From contig CM040120.1 of NCBI GenBank assembly GCA_022559845.1, positions 308,734,740-308,798,739 of the forward strand: a DNA stretch of 64,000 nt, written 5' to 3'. The DNA comes from Amorphophallus konjac. Its lineage: Eukaryota; Streptophyta; Magnoliopsida; Alismatales; Araceae. This document shows positions 36,392 through 48,295 of the stretch, piece after piece; position 1 is the stretch's first letter, and each line of letters begins with the position of its first letter. The translations under genes and the position numbers were made by a program. Below the pieces are notes generated by a model. That model was given only the letters and a program-made list of their open reading frames with translations. It was not told where the DNA came from and did not search any database.

Positions 36392-37614
36392 GATGCCCTT
36401 CCTTAACGTCCTCTTTGCAGGGGAGCGAGCGGAGGTGAAGCGAAAGTGAAATGGAACATGGAGATGAAGCGGAGATGAAGCGAAGCGGACTAAAAAGTTG
36501 GTGTTAAGGCAAACGACACCCGTTCTCAACCAACAAGCAATAGGAATTTTCTTAGAAAACTTCGAACCAATCACAAGGAAATAGCCAACCAAATTACACA
36601 TGTCTGGAGGAACTAACAACTAAGGAAAGGAAAACACGGCCAGCGGTCGGAGCGACGGAAAGGAAAGTGACAATTAGCTAAACTCCATATCAGAATCTTC
36701 AGCTAACCAGATCAAGCGAATAGACCAAAGGAAACCTTCCAATTCAGAGTGGAATGACTCTCCTTATTCAAGATCATTGAACACAGCTATCCACCATGAC
36801 CGAAACACCTGGACAGATGAGGCTCATGAATGCTCAAAGATGCGTATGATGCATGCTGGGCTAAAATAAAAGAAATCATTAAATCGAACACAAAGAAGGA
36901 ATAAAATAGCAAGATACTCGAGAATAATATTACTAGACTGGAAAAACTAGGGTCAGGACACCATCTGCAACCACGGCGTGCAAGATAGAACTATCATTTC
37001 TAAGCTTTTACAACCTAACGGCCTATCCAACGATTAAACATGTGCACTTAGATCATCATCATTTTTTTTAAGGGGAACATCAGATCCCAGAACACATGAA
37101 TGACCAGTCGGTTCTCAAGATAATATATCATATATAACATATAGTAATGCATAAACGGATATAGGAATAGAGATACAATACCTGACTTACCTGCACGGCG
37201 AGCGGCAAAGCATGATGGCTAAATGGCACAGTATGTGGATGTTCATGACTTAATGATTTTCATTCATAGAAAGAGATTAGCCAACAATAATTAATCATGA
37301 GCATAGAATAAGGCCTAACCATTCATTGTATTGAATTTCATTGATAAGATACAACATTGAAAGCATGATGATCATTCAAACATAAAATTTGACATTTATC
37401 ATTTCATCAAATGTTTTAAAATATCTGACGGTCTAAGAGAGATGCGTCAGACTCATGTAACGGTCCTAACCTGGCGTGTCACACTACGTCAGTTCACATT
37501 TTTCAAAAATTAGATAACTTCTCCACCTGACGGTCTAATGGAGATGTGTCAGAGACTGTAACGGCCTTACGATAGACCATTACATTTCCTGAGCGTTCAA
37601 AAAAAACAAACCGA
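36392..37614. other. TAT internal 3' region without a gene
   Basis: It contains the polypurine tract next to the LTR (AAGGAAGGGCATC on the minus strand, 36392-36404), repeated GAAGCGGAGATGAAGCG-like text near 36420-36490, and four dyad units at 37425-37584 just upstream of the antisense PMD gene. No open frame is convincing. Confidence 0.65.
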
Positions 37615-40600
37615 ATGGCCATGAACCCCATTCGCTCAAACGCCCAAACACACAAAATACCCAAAACCAAAACATCCTATCGGCGACCCTTCGCCATGAC
37701 CGGCGACGAGCTCCCCCAGCCGCCCATGAGGAGGGAGAAAGGGAAGAAGACTAAAGCCATCAAGGGCAAGGCCCTCAGGAGATTTAGGGCAAGGGTGGAC
37801 CAAGAGGAGGTCCCCCCGGCGGCGACCGAGCAACCGACGGTGACGGCGGAGCAAATGGCGGAGGAGGACCCTCCCACGGCCGAGGAAGGAGGAAAAGAGG
37901 CCATGGAGGAGACCGCTGGCAATGAAGAAGGGGCCACGGCACCGGAGAAGAGAAAACGAGGTCGCGACCATGAGGTAGGTCTCCCGCCCTAAAAATCTAA
38001 TATTTGAAATTTTTATGTGTGCATGTGTGTTTGAAGGGGAGGAAAATGGGTCTGGGGACCCATTGGGGATGATATGTAGGCCATTGGGCCATTTCCATGG
38101 GTTGGGGAAACAAAGAGGGTGATGCCCTAGCGGGAATGATGTAACGGTCCTTGCAGTGGCCATTACAGCCCCTGACGCGCCACCCTTGGTGCGTCAGAGA
38201 ACTCTAACGCGCCAGGGCAGGGCCGTCAGAGGAACCAGAGACAGAACTAATTTTTAGGCTTTTCTGTTTATTCAATTTTTTTGTGTTTTATTTATATAAA
38301 ATGCAATGAATTTAAACTAATGAGATGACTAACATGTGTGCAGGGAAAAAGAAGAACAAGGATCTCTTGGCTGTAGATCAGGGCGGTGTACCAGGCACTG
38401 CCCGAATATCAACGGGAGAGGCTGGAAGCTATGGGATTTGCCGAGGTGCTTAGCATCGAGGTGACCAAGACAAATACCCCGCTCTTGTATGCGCTTCACG
38501 AGAGATGGGACCCCGTGAGCCGAGCATTCATCTTCCCATGGGGCCATATGATCCCAACATTGGAAGACATAGCGAGGATCACCGGCTTGCGAGTCCACGG
38601 GGCAGCCGTGACCGGGTGGACATATGGCGACTACCGGGAGCTTGCTCAGGAGTTGCTAGGATTGGACTTGATCAAGCCGGGGCACACATCATCCCAGCTG
38701 TCGAGGTTGAGACTGCAGGACAGCTTGGGACTGAGAGGAGAGGCTATAGCGGTCGACGAGCTCCCCAAGCAGCATATAGACCGTCTGATAGAGCAGGTAC
38801 GCCCACGAGTGGCGGCAAAGGTAGGACAGAAGGGAGACCAAGTCCTGAGGCGATTTCTGATGTTGTTGTTCGGAAAGCTACTTTTTCCTACCCGAGCCAA
38901 CGTGATCAGCTGCAGGCTACTGCCATTGCTACAGGATTCGGGCAGAGTGGGGAAGTATGCATGGTGAGCGACAGTGCTCGCCTTCCTATTCTAGTCGCTC
39001 AGCACCACAGATCGACGGACGATGCTAGGTGGCTTCTCGCCTTTCCTTTAGGTAAAAACTGGACTCTAAATGCCTTCTATATGATTATGATTATGCAAAT
39101 GATGCAATTTACTGACACTTGACTCTAAATGCAGATCTGGAGCTTCCTCTACCTCTCGGGGATCAGGCGAGGTACTCAGCTGCATCCTGAGCGGATCCCG
39201 ATCGCGAGGCGATGGGTGGTAGCGAGGGACACGGGATCGATCAACAGGCTGACCCGGGCCATCCAGGATGATCTAGACTAATTCCCTCATACATCGGTAA
39301 GCTTCAAACTTAAACCTCTCTAAATGCTTTTAAATGTTGCTAAACGCTTTCCAAATGCTTCTATATACTCCTAAAATGCTGACATGGACTCAATTGCCTT
39401 TTCAGGTGCGCTGGACACCATACCGGGATGAGGGCTATGAGGGGCAGCCATGGGTCAAGGCGTCCCTAGCATACAGCGGGTGAGATGTTTGGCTACATTG
39501 CATCAATGTGATCGAGCCACTGCATTACCGCCTGATCCTGAGGACACGGGGACTTCATCAGCCAGAGGTATCATTCCCCCATAGAGATGATGAACGCTCA
39601 GGCAAATCTTCAAAGGGCATTAGCGGAGACATGGATTGGTGCGCCCGGAAGGCAAAATATGTGCACAATTGGAACAAGAGAGGTCGGGCGGTGAAAGATC
39701 GGGCGGACAGCAATGAGGCCTACCTCAAGGCTTACTCCCATCGGTACGACGACCAGGTGTTTAGAGGCACCCGACGACCGGTATGAACTTCTAAACTCAA
39801 AACTTTGCTATTAAACTTCCATATGCACTGACATTGCTTTCTAAATGCAGCTAGACCCATAGGGACGCATAGCCGAGCTCGAGGGACTCCTTCATGCCAC
39901 CATCCATCAGCGGGATGAGTACCGAGCTACCTTGGAGCTTTTGGTGAGTTCTACACTTAAGACTTAAATGCTTATGCTTTTGATGCAAATGACTAACTTT
40001 AACCTTCTAAATGCAGCAGGCTGAGGGAGCCCAAAGAGTAGGACCGAACGCTTCGTCCTTGTTATCACAGCCTTACGGGGGCAGAGCTGAGCGGGATGCA
40101 GAGTTTGCTCGAGCGGTAGCTCGGGCCGAGGAAGCGGAGGCCACCCTCGCGGAGCGTGTAAGAATTTAAAATGCTCCTTTAGACTTAAATGCTTGCAAAT
40201 GCCAAATGCCTAATGGACTGATTATGCAAAACGCAAAATGCAGGCGAGAGAGCTGAACACAGCGGTAGCCGAGGCTGCCCATCTCCGGGTGGAGGTTGCC
40301 AGACTGAGCGCAGGAGAGACCCGCCGGCGTGCGGATGATGAGGAGGTGGAGCGACTTAGAGTCGATGTCGCACGTTTGAGGGGCGAGCGAGATCAGTTCC
40401 GAGTGCAGACTATCGAGATGAAGGGCATGATTGCGGGCATGAAGGAGGCCCTTCGACTTCTAGGGAAGAAGTCAGGGACTAGTAGCAGGAGCCAGAGCGT
40501 TGCACCCATCAGTGGATTCCGAGACTACTTCACCAGTTCCTCCGGCCACCGGAGGAACAAGGAGGCAGACCGGAGACGGCAGCGGGGGGAGGAGAGCAGT

Positions 40601-40675
40601 GTCCAGGAGCCACCAGCAAAGCGGCATGAGGGCACTGGTGATTGTGACGGCACGGGTGGCAAACCAGCCGAGTGA
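37615..40675 (+). pseudogene. Spliced plant mobile domain (PMD) gene, seven exons, antisense in the TAT element
   Basis: Exons by GT-AG sites: 37615-37974, 38344-39051, 39135-39296, 39406-39780, 39851-39943, 40017-40157 and 40244-40675. Every exon before the last is a multiple of three, so all six introns are phase 0, and the frame holds for about 756 codons. Exon 1 is basic then acidic with KGKKTKAIKGK and EKRKRGRDHE, possible nuclear signals. Exons 2-4 carry the PMD fold (RAFIFPWGHMIPTLEDIARITGLRVHG). The last exon is a coiled coil followed by a charged tail. Stops lie at 38374, 38992, 39049, 39860 (TAG), 38965, 39481 (TGA) and 39279 (TAA), all one C-to-T change from Gln or Arg codons. PMD proteins such as Arabidopsis MAIN/MAIL1 act in the nucleus in silencing and genome stability; the role in retroelements is unknown. 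Confidence 0.82.
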
Positions 40676-41422
40676 CTTGTATTTCCTTCTTGACACCCAC
40701 ACTTGTACATGACTTATGCGAATGAAATGGGAAATGGAATGAAAATCCCTTTTTTGTTTTGTTTATGATATGAATGAATGGATGTGTGAATGTGGATGTG
40801 AGTGAGTGCAATAAATGTGTGAATGCATGAATGGACATGTGAATGGATGTGTGAATGAACAGGTTAAGCAGAGACAGGGTGTAAGTCCGATAGGTCAGAC
40901 CAAAGAGGGCTGAAAAAGGAGGGACAAAACCCTGCAGTAGAAGGTGTGACGGTCCAGTGGTGGGGCGTCAGGGCCATGTAGCGCATCAAGGTTAGGAGAG
41001 ATGACAATGAAACTGGACTGAAAACTTGTTGCATAAAAAGTGACGGTCCAATAATGGAGCGTCAGAGATATTTAACAGTCCAATGTTAGACCGTCAGACA
41101 TGACAGCACAAGATTGAGCTAACAACGTGTAGCAGGAAATGTGACGGTTCAAAGATGGAGCGTCAGAGCGATGTGACGGTCTTACGATAGACCGTCAGAG
41201 AACAAATTGTACTCCGAGATGGATTCTGCCGTGAGAGCCCAAACTCGAGGCAAGGAGACCTTAATCCCTACTAGAACCCTCCTAGGCTTAGGATAAGACT
41301 TTCTAACCCAAATCTTATCACTCTAGAACAAGAATCAAGCCCTTATAAGCTAGGAACAAGCCCAAAAGTCGCAGCTTTCATTAATTCTCTGCTACAAGGG
41401 TTGAAAACTCCATCAAAGGGCA

Positions 41423-42785
41423 ATGAACATCATGAAGAGATTCTTTGGAGAGATGGGCATGGAAGAGAGGGTCTATACCGGGCCCAAAGCAGCCAAGAAG
41501 GAGCATGGGGAGCTGCAAAGATTGACATCCATCCCCAAGCATCTGAGCTCAAGTGCCCAAAGAGTGGTAGGTTCCAATTGATTTCAAAAGTTCATCAATT
41601 TCTGCACTTTCTATGCTTCTCATGATTCTTCTCTTTTCTTCTTCTTCCTCCTCTTTTCTCTAGCCTCTTCCTGGTCCAAGGTATTATTCCAACTTAGAGT
41701 GGGTGACTCCCATGACCAAGGAACTCCCTCTAGAAGTCTTATCCATCCTTAGGGCATGGCACCTCCAACCTTTGTTAGTTTTGGCCAAAAACTTCCAGAA
41801 ATTGTCCCCCTTAGATTGGTCAAGCCTTTCAGCCCTCATAGAGCTATGGGATCCACAAACACACACCTTCCTCTTCCCTTCCTTTGAAGCTACAGTCCTA
41901 TTGGAGGAGGTCGAGACCTACCTAGCCCTTGCTAAGACTAAAGTGGGGGATGAAGATCTAGTGTGCCATACGGTTGAACCTATTGACCCATCCTTGATTC
42001 TAAGCGATTTCATACACAACCCGAAGGATGTGAGGACCATGATCAGCCCATGCCATATTCACTTGATACCCATGGCTCAATGGATAGTCTCTCATTGTAA
42101 GAACAAGTGGGAGAGACATGAAGCCATTGCCAAAGCCGTGTCGGTTTGCTTATGCGGGGTCTTCCTTTTCACTACCACCGACCACCTCCTAGATATCCAA
42201 AACCTTAGCACCATCAGCGGGCTATGGCGGGGTTTATCCATTTCTCAAGCGATCCTTTCATACCTTTACGAAGGACTTAGCTCAGCTTACTTAGGAGGAC
42301 CTCTATTCGGCTCAATGATACTCCTTGAGTGTTGGATGGGAGTGAGAATCAAGTTCCAACCCAAGGAAGACATACCTTTAGCTAGCCGGATCTTTGGGAG
42401 CCACCCTTTGTTCTATATAGGAGGTGCCTTTGGATTTTCTTCACAGGTTGAATGCCGGACGGCGGACAAGAAAACGCGGGATGATTGGCGCCTCTTCCTC
42501 AACACCTTGGTTATAGAGAAGTTCATGATGCGTCCAAGAGTTCTGCGGAGCACCTTGTTCAAGGTACCCCGGCGACCATGTCTTGATCTACAGCTAGTGT
42601 GGAACACTACCTTGGTGATCTACAACCCGCACCGGTGCCATCTTCAGATTGGGCTACCCCGAACCGAAGTTCCTGCACTATCGCACTACCCTCCCCTTCT
42701 AGCTAGGAAGATGGGGACCGAGGAGGACGAGAGAGCAATCTGGAACGCACTGACCATGTGGGAGATCAGCAAAACTCACCCGTGA
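41423..42785 (+). pseudogene. Two-exon PMD/DUF7745-like gene, antisense in the TAT element
   Basis: Exon 1 runs 41423-41566 (48 codons from ATG); the intron 41567-41663 has GTAGGT and a pyrimidine tract ending CTCTAG; exon 2 starts 41664 in phase 0. The protein has 421 residues to the TGA at 42783. The same frame continues after this stop with an acidic stretch (EEEVEEDDEERR) for about 60 codons, so the TGA may replace an Arg codon and the original protein was probably about 480 residues. Features such as LIELWDPQTHTFLFP and ILLECWMGVRIKFQP resemble the DUF7745/PMD-type proteins often found in TAT elements. I am fairly sure of the gene structure, less of the family. Dyad units lie on both sides of it. 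Confidence 0.68.
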
Positions 42786-42962
42786 GAAGAAGAGGTGGAA
42801 GAAGATGACGAGGAACGCCGTAGCTATGTGAAGGAATTGCACAAGATCCACCCTCTCGCGGATAAAAAAACTAAATATAGCTTGAATTTTCTTATGACGC
42901 TTTTGAATTTGAAGTTTATCAATCAGTTTCATGTTTTATTGAGTTTAATGAAATGCCTAAGT

Positions 42963-44455
42963 TGAATGGATTCATGAGTTTGTTGCTTGATTTGGCCTGA
43001 ATGTTCTGGAAAATAGAGTTCCTGGAAGATGTAACGCTCCTATGAAGGACCGCCACAATGGCCTGACGGTCTCACGATGAGCCGTTAGAATGGATAAACT
43101 TAGAAAACTGAGAGTTCTGTCCTTAGGAGGGTGTAACGGTATAATAGTAGGCCGTCAGAGTGAGGTGACGGTCGATCGTGGATGCGTCAGAGAGAGTTTG
43201 CTGAGAGCCAATGAATTTCAACCTTTGGGAGAGGGTGACGGTCGAACGATGACCATTAAAGTTATGTGACGGTTTGATGCTGGTGCGTTACAGACCTCGT
43301 GGGTTTGTGGGCTCGCAATCTGAACTTTGGTCTTGATCCTGCACTCTGCACACACTTAGACAAGAAACAAGTTAGACATGTTCTTAGACTCAACCCCTTG
43401 CCTAAAGCAAGTTAGAGAATGACCATTTCTTGATATTTGGTCAAGGGGTGGAGCCTTATTAAAGAGGCAGAAAATATAATGGAAACAATGCAATGCATGC
43501 GATGCACATGATGGTATTTTTGGATTTTTGCAAATATTTGGATTTTTGAGAGATTTTGAAAATATCTGATGTTTTTGGGTTTTTGAACTATATGATTTTT
43601 TTGGATTTTGAAATATATGATTTTTTTTTATTTTGAAATATATGATTTTTTTAGATTTTGAAATATATGATTTTTTTTATTTTGAAATATATGAACTATC
43701 AGTGCCTCCCTAGGAACGTGGGTCCTCCCTATTCCGTTCAGAGTTTCCGAGGTTGGCGTGCAATGGAGGTGACAACCCCTGGCCAGGGCCTAACTCGCAT
43801 GACGATGTCTCTACCAAGGCCATACCCAGGGTACTTGTCTTAGTCCTGAAAAGGAAAATAGAATGAGGGGGTAAGCTTAGGCCAGATATAAAGTTTTTAG
43901 GGCTTGAGTTCCTCTCCAGACAACCCATTCAGAGACTCGATCTGTTGTGCCGGGGCTTTGCATCCGTCATCGAACCTTTGTCCACTCTAGGCACGCATAC
44001 GACCGGGCTCATACGTCCCGCGGGGAAATTGTACTGCCACTCTTGCCATGCCTAGCTTTTTCTTTTTCTTCTTGGAGCTTTGGAATTATGATTGATGGAC
44101 TTTCGAGATAGACTTTTGCTTTTGTCAAAAAGATTGCTCCTTTTCTTTGCTTTTTTTTTCCTTTTCTTGTGGCGTCACGTCATAACGGACTGCCCCTATT
44201 TAAGACCTCCTCTCGTCAGGTCACCTAGATTGGTCATCGCCTCCTTATTCACCTCTTGCCCCTAGATTAAGCCGAAGAGAGAAACGGACAGGGACTTTTG
44301 ACTTTCCCCCAAGCATGGCTGAGGAAAAACGGTGTCTACAAAGTGGGGAACCTGACCAGGGACGTCGTGTAGTGTGTGATTGCCGCGCTCAGGGTCCTCT
44401 TTCACATAAGGAAGGGAAGGGACACCTTGTGACCGGGGTGGCACTGGTTTAGATT
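42963..44455. other. TAT region between the antisense genes and pol
   Basis: Six dyad units (43031-43284), then an AT-rich tandem repeat (43588-43693), then about 750 bp with no supported gene. The pol frame ends at 44456 on the opposite strand. Confidence 0.65.
43588..43693. repeat. AT-rich tandem repeat, about 26-bp unit, four copies
   Basis: The unit is roughly ATATGATTTTTTT, one or two variable bases, then ATTTTGAA. The copies differ mainly in the T-run length. Confidence 0.85.
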
Positions 44456-47400
44456 CTAAGGAAAGAAACGCTTAAGGTATAACCCATTCCAAGCGTGAGC
44501 GAGCTCCTCACCTTCTACGCTTACTAAGCGGTAAGCATTCCCTGGATAAGCCTCTTTGACAACGAACGGCCCTTCCCAGTTAGGTTGTAATTTAGACCTA
44601 GGACCTGCAGACCGTATGAATTTGCGTTTCAAAACCATATCACCTTTTTGAAATTTGCACTCAATTACCTTCTTTTGAAAATAACGCGAAACTCTCTTTT
44701 GATAAACGGATACGTGATCGGTTGCATTCATCCTCTTCTCATCTAAGAGTTCTAGCTGGACGAGCAACGCCTCTCGACGTTCATCGAGATTAAGTTCCTT
44801 ATCGAGCTGCACCCTTAGGGAAGGGATCAAGATCTCATATGGGAGCACCGCCTCCATGCCGTAAGTGAGAGCATAGGGGGTCTGCCCCGTGGGAGTACAG
44901 ACGGAGGTGCGGTAAGCCCATAGAGCTTCCACTAATCTTTCTGGCCAATTAGAAAACTTATGAGACTAGCATGTTTTCTTTATGATTTTGAGAAGGGTTT
45001 TATTAGTGGCTTCGGCCTGGCCGTTGCCTTGTAGGTAATATGGAGATGAATGATGTAATGCTATATTGAACTTCTTACATAGGTCCTTGAGCTCTTGAGA
45101 AACGAACTGGGGTCCGTTGTCGGTGACGATGCTGCTTGGCACTCCAAACCGCGAGATAATGTTCTTCATGATAAAGCGGCACACCGTGGTAGCTTTAATC
45201 TCTACGTACGCTTCGGCTTCAGCCCACTTGGTGAAGTACTCAGTGGCGGTAAGGATGAAGGATTTTTGCTTGATCTGAGAATTGGGATCACCAAGCGGGC
45301 CGACAACGTCGAACGCCCACATAGAGAATGGCCAAGGAGCAGAAAGAGGATGTAGAGATGAAGCTGGAGCATGGATCTTATCAGCATAGAGTTTGCATTT
45401 AAGACACCTCCGGACATAGAGGGAGCAATCTTCCTCTAGAGTGGGCCAATAGTAGCCCTGCCTAAGCATTTTCTTCGCTAGAGCCTGGCCATTAACATGA
45501 CCTCCACACTCACTAGAATGGGCTGCTTCGGCCACCTTCCAAGCTTCATCATCGTCTAAGCATCTCATGAGCATCCCGTTGGTAGCGCGCTTGTACAGCT
45601 CTCCAGCAACGATAGTATACCTTGAGGCGGCTCTTCTTATTGACTTGCGCTGCTCGGCATTTGCCCCTTCCGGGAACGATCCATCTTTACAAAATAACTC
45701 AATTTCATGATACCAAGGCAACTCTTCCTCCTCCAGGATCTCTTCTAACTCCATCAAAGATACTTCTTTCAGCTCTTCCTTCTCAGCCCTCACCTCTACA
45801 TTTTTCCTAAGGTTAGCATACCAAGGATCCTGAAGAGAGGGTGCGTCCAATCTCTGAACGACGATAGTCTCAGTACTCCGACTGAGAGAGAATGATAGAG
45901 AGGAAGCGAGGGATGCTAAAGCATCGGCTAGAATGTTTTGAGACCGGGGAGTGTGAATATAGATCAACTTGTGAAATTGCCTAGCAAGGAGGGTGATCAA
46001 ATCTTGATATGGTTTGAGCTTAGGGTCACGGGTGCGGTAAGTGGACAGAACTTGTCGCAGGACGAGCTGAGAGTCCCCTATGATATTTAAGTAACGCGTG
46101 CCTAGAAGGTAGGCGTGCTTCAATTCAGCTAGGAGAGCCTCATACTCGGCGATGTTGTTGGTAGCAGGAAATCGAAGTTGATAAGCAAAAGGAATCGTCA
46201 CTCCTTCCGGAGTGAGCAGAACAGCACCTATCCCTCGGCCCTGAGAATTGAGCGCACCATCAAAGTGCAGAGACCAAAAGGGATGATGAGTCAGGACAGA
46301 AAGATGTTCATCAGGGAAGTCATCCTGAATGGAATCCGTGCACGGAATAGGAAGATGGGCAAGATGTTCAGCGATGGCATATCCTTTGACTGCCTTCTGA
46401 ACAACGAACGTGATATCGAACTGAGATAGGAAGTTCTGCCGGTGAGCGAACCTACTAGAAAGGACATGCTTTTCTAAGAGATAGCGAATTGGGTCTAGTC
46501 TAGAGATTAACCTAACTGGGTGGGCTAGGAAGTAGTGTTTGAGCTTCTGAGCTACCCACACTAAGGCAGCACAAGTCTTCTCCATAGCGGTATATTTAGC
46601 CTCAGCCAGGTTGAACAACCTAGAGAGGTAATAAGCTGCCCGCTCTTTCCCTTCATCGTCCACTTGTGCTAAAACTGCCCCTAGGGAGTCCTCAATGACC
46701 GAGATGTATAGGATTAGGGGTTTCCCAGGGACAGGAGGTTGCAAGACTGGGGGATTGGATAAATATTCCTTCAGGTCCTCATAGGCCTTTTGACAATCTT
46801 GATTCCATTCGAACTTGACCCCCACCTTTAGCAATTCATAAAACGGGCGGCACCTCTGAGAATGCTGGGATATGAATCTTCTGAAGAATTGCAATCTACC
46901 AATCAGTCCTCGAAGTTCCGTAATATTCTTTGGTGGAGGCATGTCCATGACAGCCTTTGTTTTATTAGGGTCAATCTGGGTCCCCCGTTTGCTAACTATA
47001 AAGCCTAGCAGCTTTTCTGAAGAGACTCCGAAAATACACTTTTTCGGATTCAATTTGAGCTTGTACTCCCTAGCTCTTTGCAGCACCTTAGCCAGAATAG
47101 AGGGGTGTTCTTCTTTGGTTCTTGACTTCACCAAGATGTCATCCACGTAAGCTTCCATGTAGATATGCATCATGTCATGGAATATGGCCATCATTACCCT
47201 CTGATAAGTGGCACCTGCGTTCTTCAGACCGAACGGCATAACCACATAACAATATGTGCCCCAGGGCGTGGTGAAATAGGTTTTCTCTTGATCTTCAGGA
47301 GCGAGACGAATCTGGTTATAACCTGAGTAACCGTCCATGAATGATAAAGCTTCGTACCCGGTAGTGTTATCGACCAAGACGTCTATGTGAGGCGGCGGGA

Positions 47401-48295
47401 AATCATCTTTGGGACATGCTTTGTTAAGATCCCTGAAATCGATGCAAATGCACACTTTTCCATCCCTCTTGATGACAGGGACTATATGCGCCACCCATTG
47501 AGGATATAAGATGACTCTAATGAATCTGGCCTTGTATAACTTATCAACTTCTTCTTTGATCCTTAAGGCCATGTGGGGGTGAAATCTTCTTGACCTCTGT
47601 TTTACGGGTGTTGCCCCTGGTTTAAGCACGAGTCGGTGTTCCACTAAAGAGGGGTCGAGACCCGGCATGTCCTCATAAGACCAGGCGAAAGAATCACGAT
47701 ACTCCCTCAGAACCTTGATCAGATCTTCTTCTACTTGTGGAGGGAGATTAGCGGCAATAATAATGGGCCTTGGGTCTTCTTCAGTTCCCAAATTTATTTC
47801 CTTTGTAGGTTCATCCACTGCCGATGATGGCTCGTCAAATCTCTTTAATCCTTGCGCATACAGATCGGAAGTGTCATCTACGTTGCTGTCCTCATCATCA
47901 ATCGGGTCTTTCTCATCCAAGACTTCATAGACACCAAGTCCGTCGTCGCTCCACACCCCTTCTATTTCCTCTTCATCTTCTATCACGATCGCCGTAGTGA
48001 CAAACTCTAGACACTTCAAAAGAGCATGACATCGCTGAGCCAGATCCTGCAAGAACCTATTAGGGATGGATTTGGCATGACACGCAAGCGTGCGCGGCTC
48101 AGGCTCGGAAGGATTGGATGACCTAGAAGAGGACCCTACTTCTCTAATTCTAATTGACCCTACTTCCCTAGACTCGACGGACCCTACGCCTAACCTAGGA
48201 GAAAGAAAATCTAGTGGAAAGGAAGGAGCAGGGGACTTGTGCCCCTTGGAGGAGGATGAAGACAAGATAACGTAATCTTCCACCGAAATCTCCAT
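44456..48295 (-). pseudogene. TAT pol: RT, RNase H, second RNase H and integrase
   Basis: The open frame of 1,109 codons runs from 48295 to a TAG just before 44966; the same frame resumes and ends at 44456. RT begins near residue 240, with YVDD at 47138-47149 (residue about 383) and MPFGLKNAGATYQR before it. A first RNase H has lost its first Asp (LILYISVIEDS). A second, archaeal-type RNase H follows (HFDGALNSQGRGIGAVL, AEYEALLAEL, IGDSQLVLRQV, ADALASLAS), the hallmark of TAT elements. Integrase has the zinc-binding part and the catalytic FDVVGPL, VTDNGPQF and QAEATNK blocks. After the stop, WAYRTSVCTPTGQTPY and the C-terminal domain follow. Only one stop in about 3.8 kb makes it the least damaged pol here. 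Confidence 0.93.

Larger units (their letters stand above)
33457..43284. repeat. Dyad lattice TGACGGTC-N8-GACCGTCA, more than 20 units across the TAT element
   Basis: The best unit (about 41173-41196) is TGACGGTC, 8 bases, GACCGTCA: a 24-bp inverted repeat. Related units lie near 33490, 33522, 34269, 34301, 34393, 34427, 34519/36129 (split), 36160, 37425, 37457, 37527, 37558, 38141, 38172, 38203, 40947, 41040, 41072, 41141, 41173, 43031, 43064, 43132, 43164, 43227 and 43257. Most come in pairs (one triplet) with starts 30-34 bp apart, often exactly 31 or 32. Half-sites are conserved (TRACGGTC and GNNCGTYA); spacers are not. Units sit in the LTR, in intron 1 of the PMD gene, between the two antisense genes and downstream of the second, but not in pol or exons. 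Confidence 0.85.

Noticed and set aside
33457..43284. CRISPR-like array
   Set aside because: Repeats are short inverted half-sites with 8-bp spacers in a plant retroelement; no repeat-spacer structure of CRISPR size and no cas genes.
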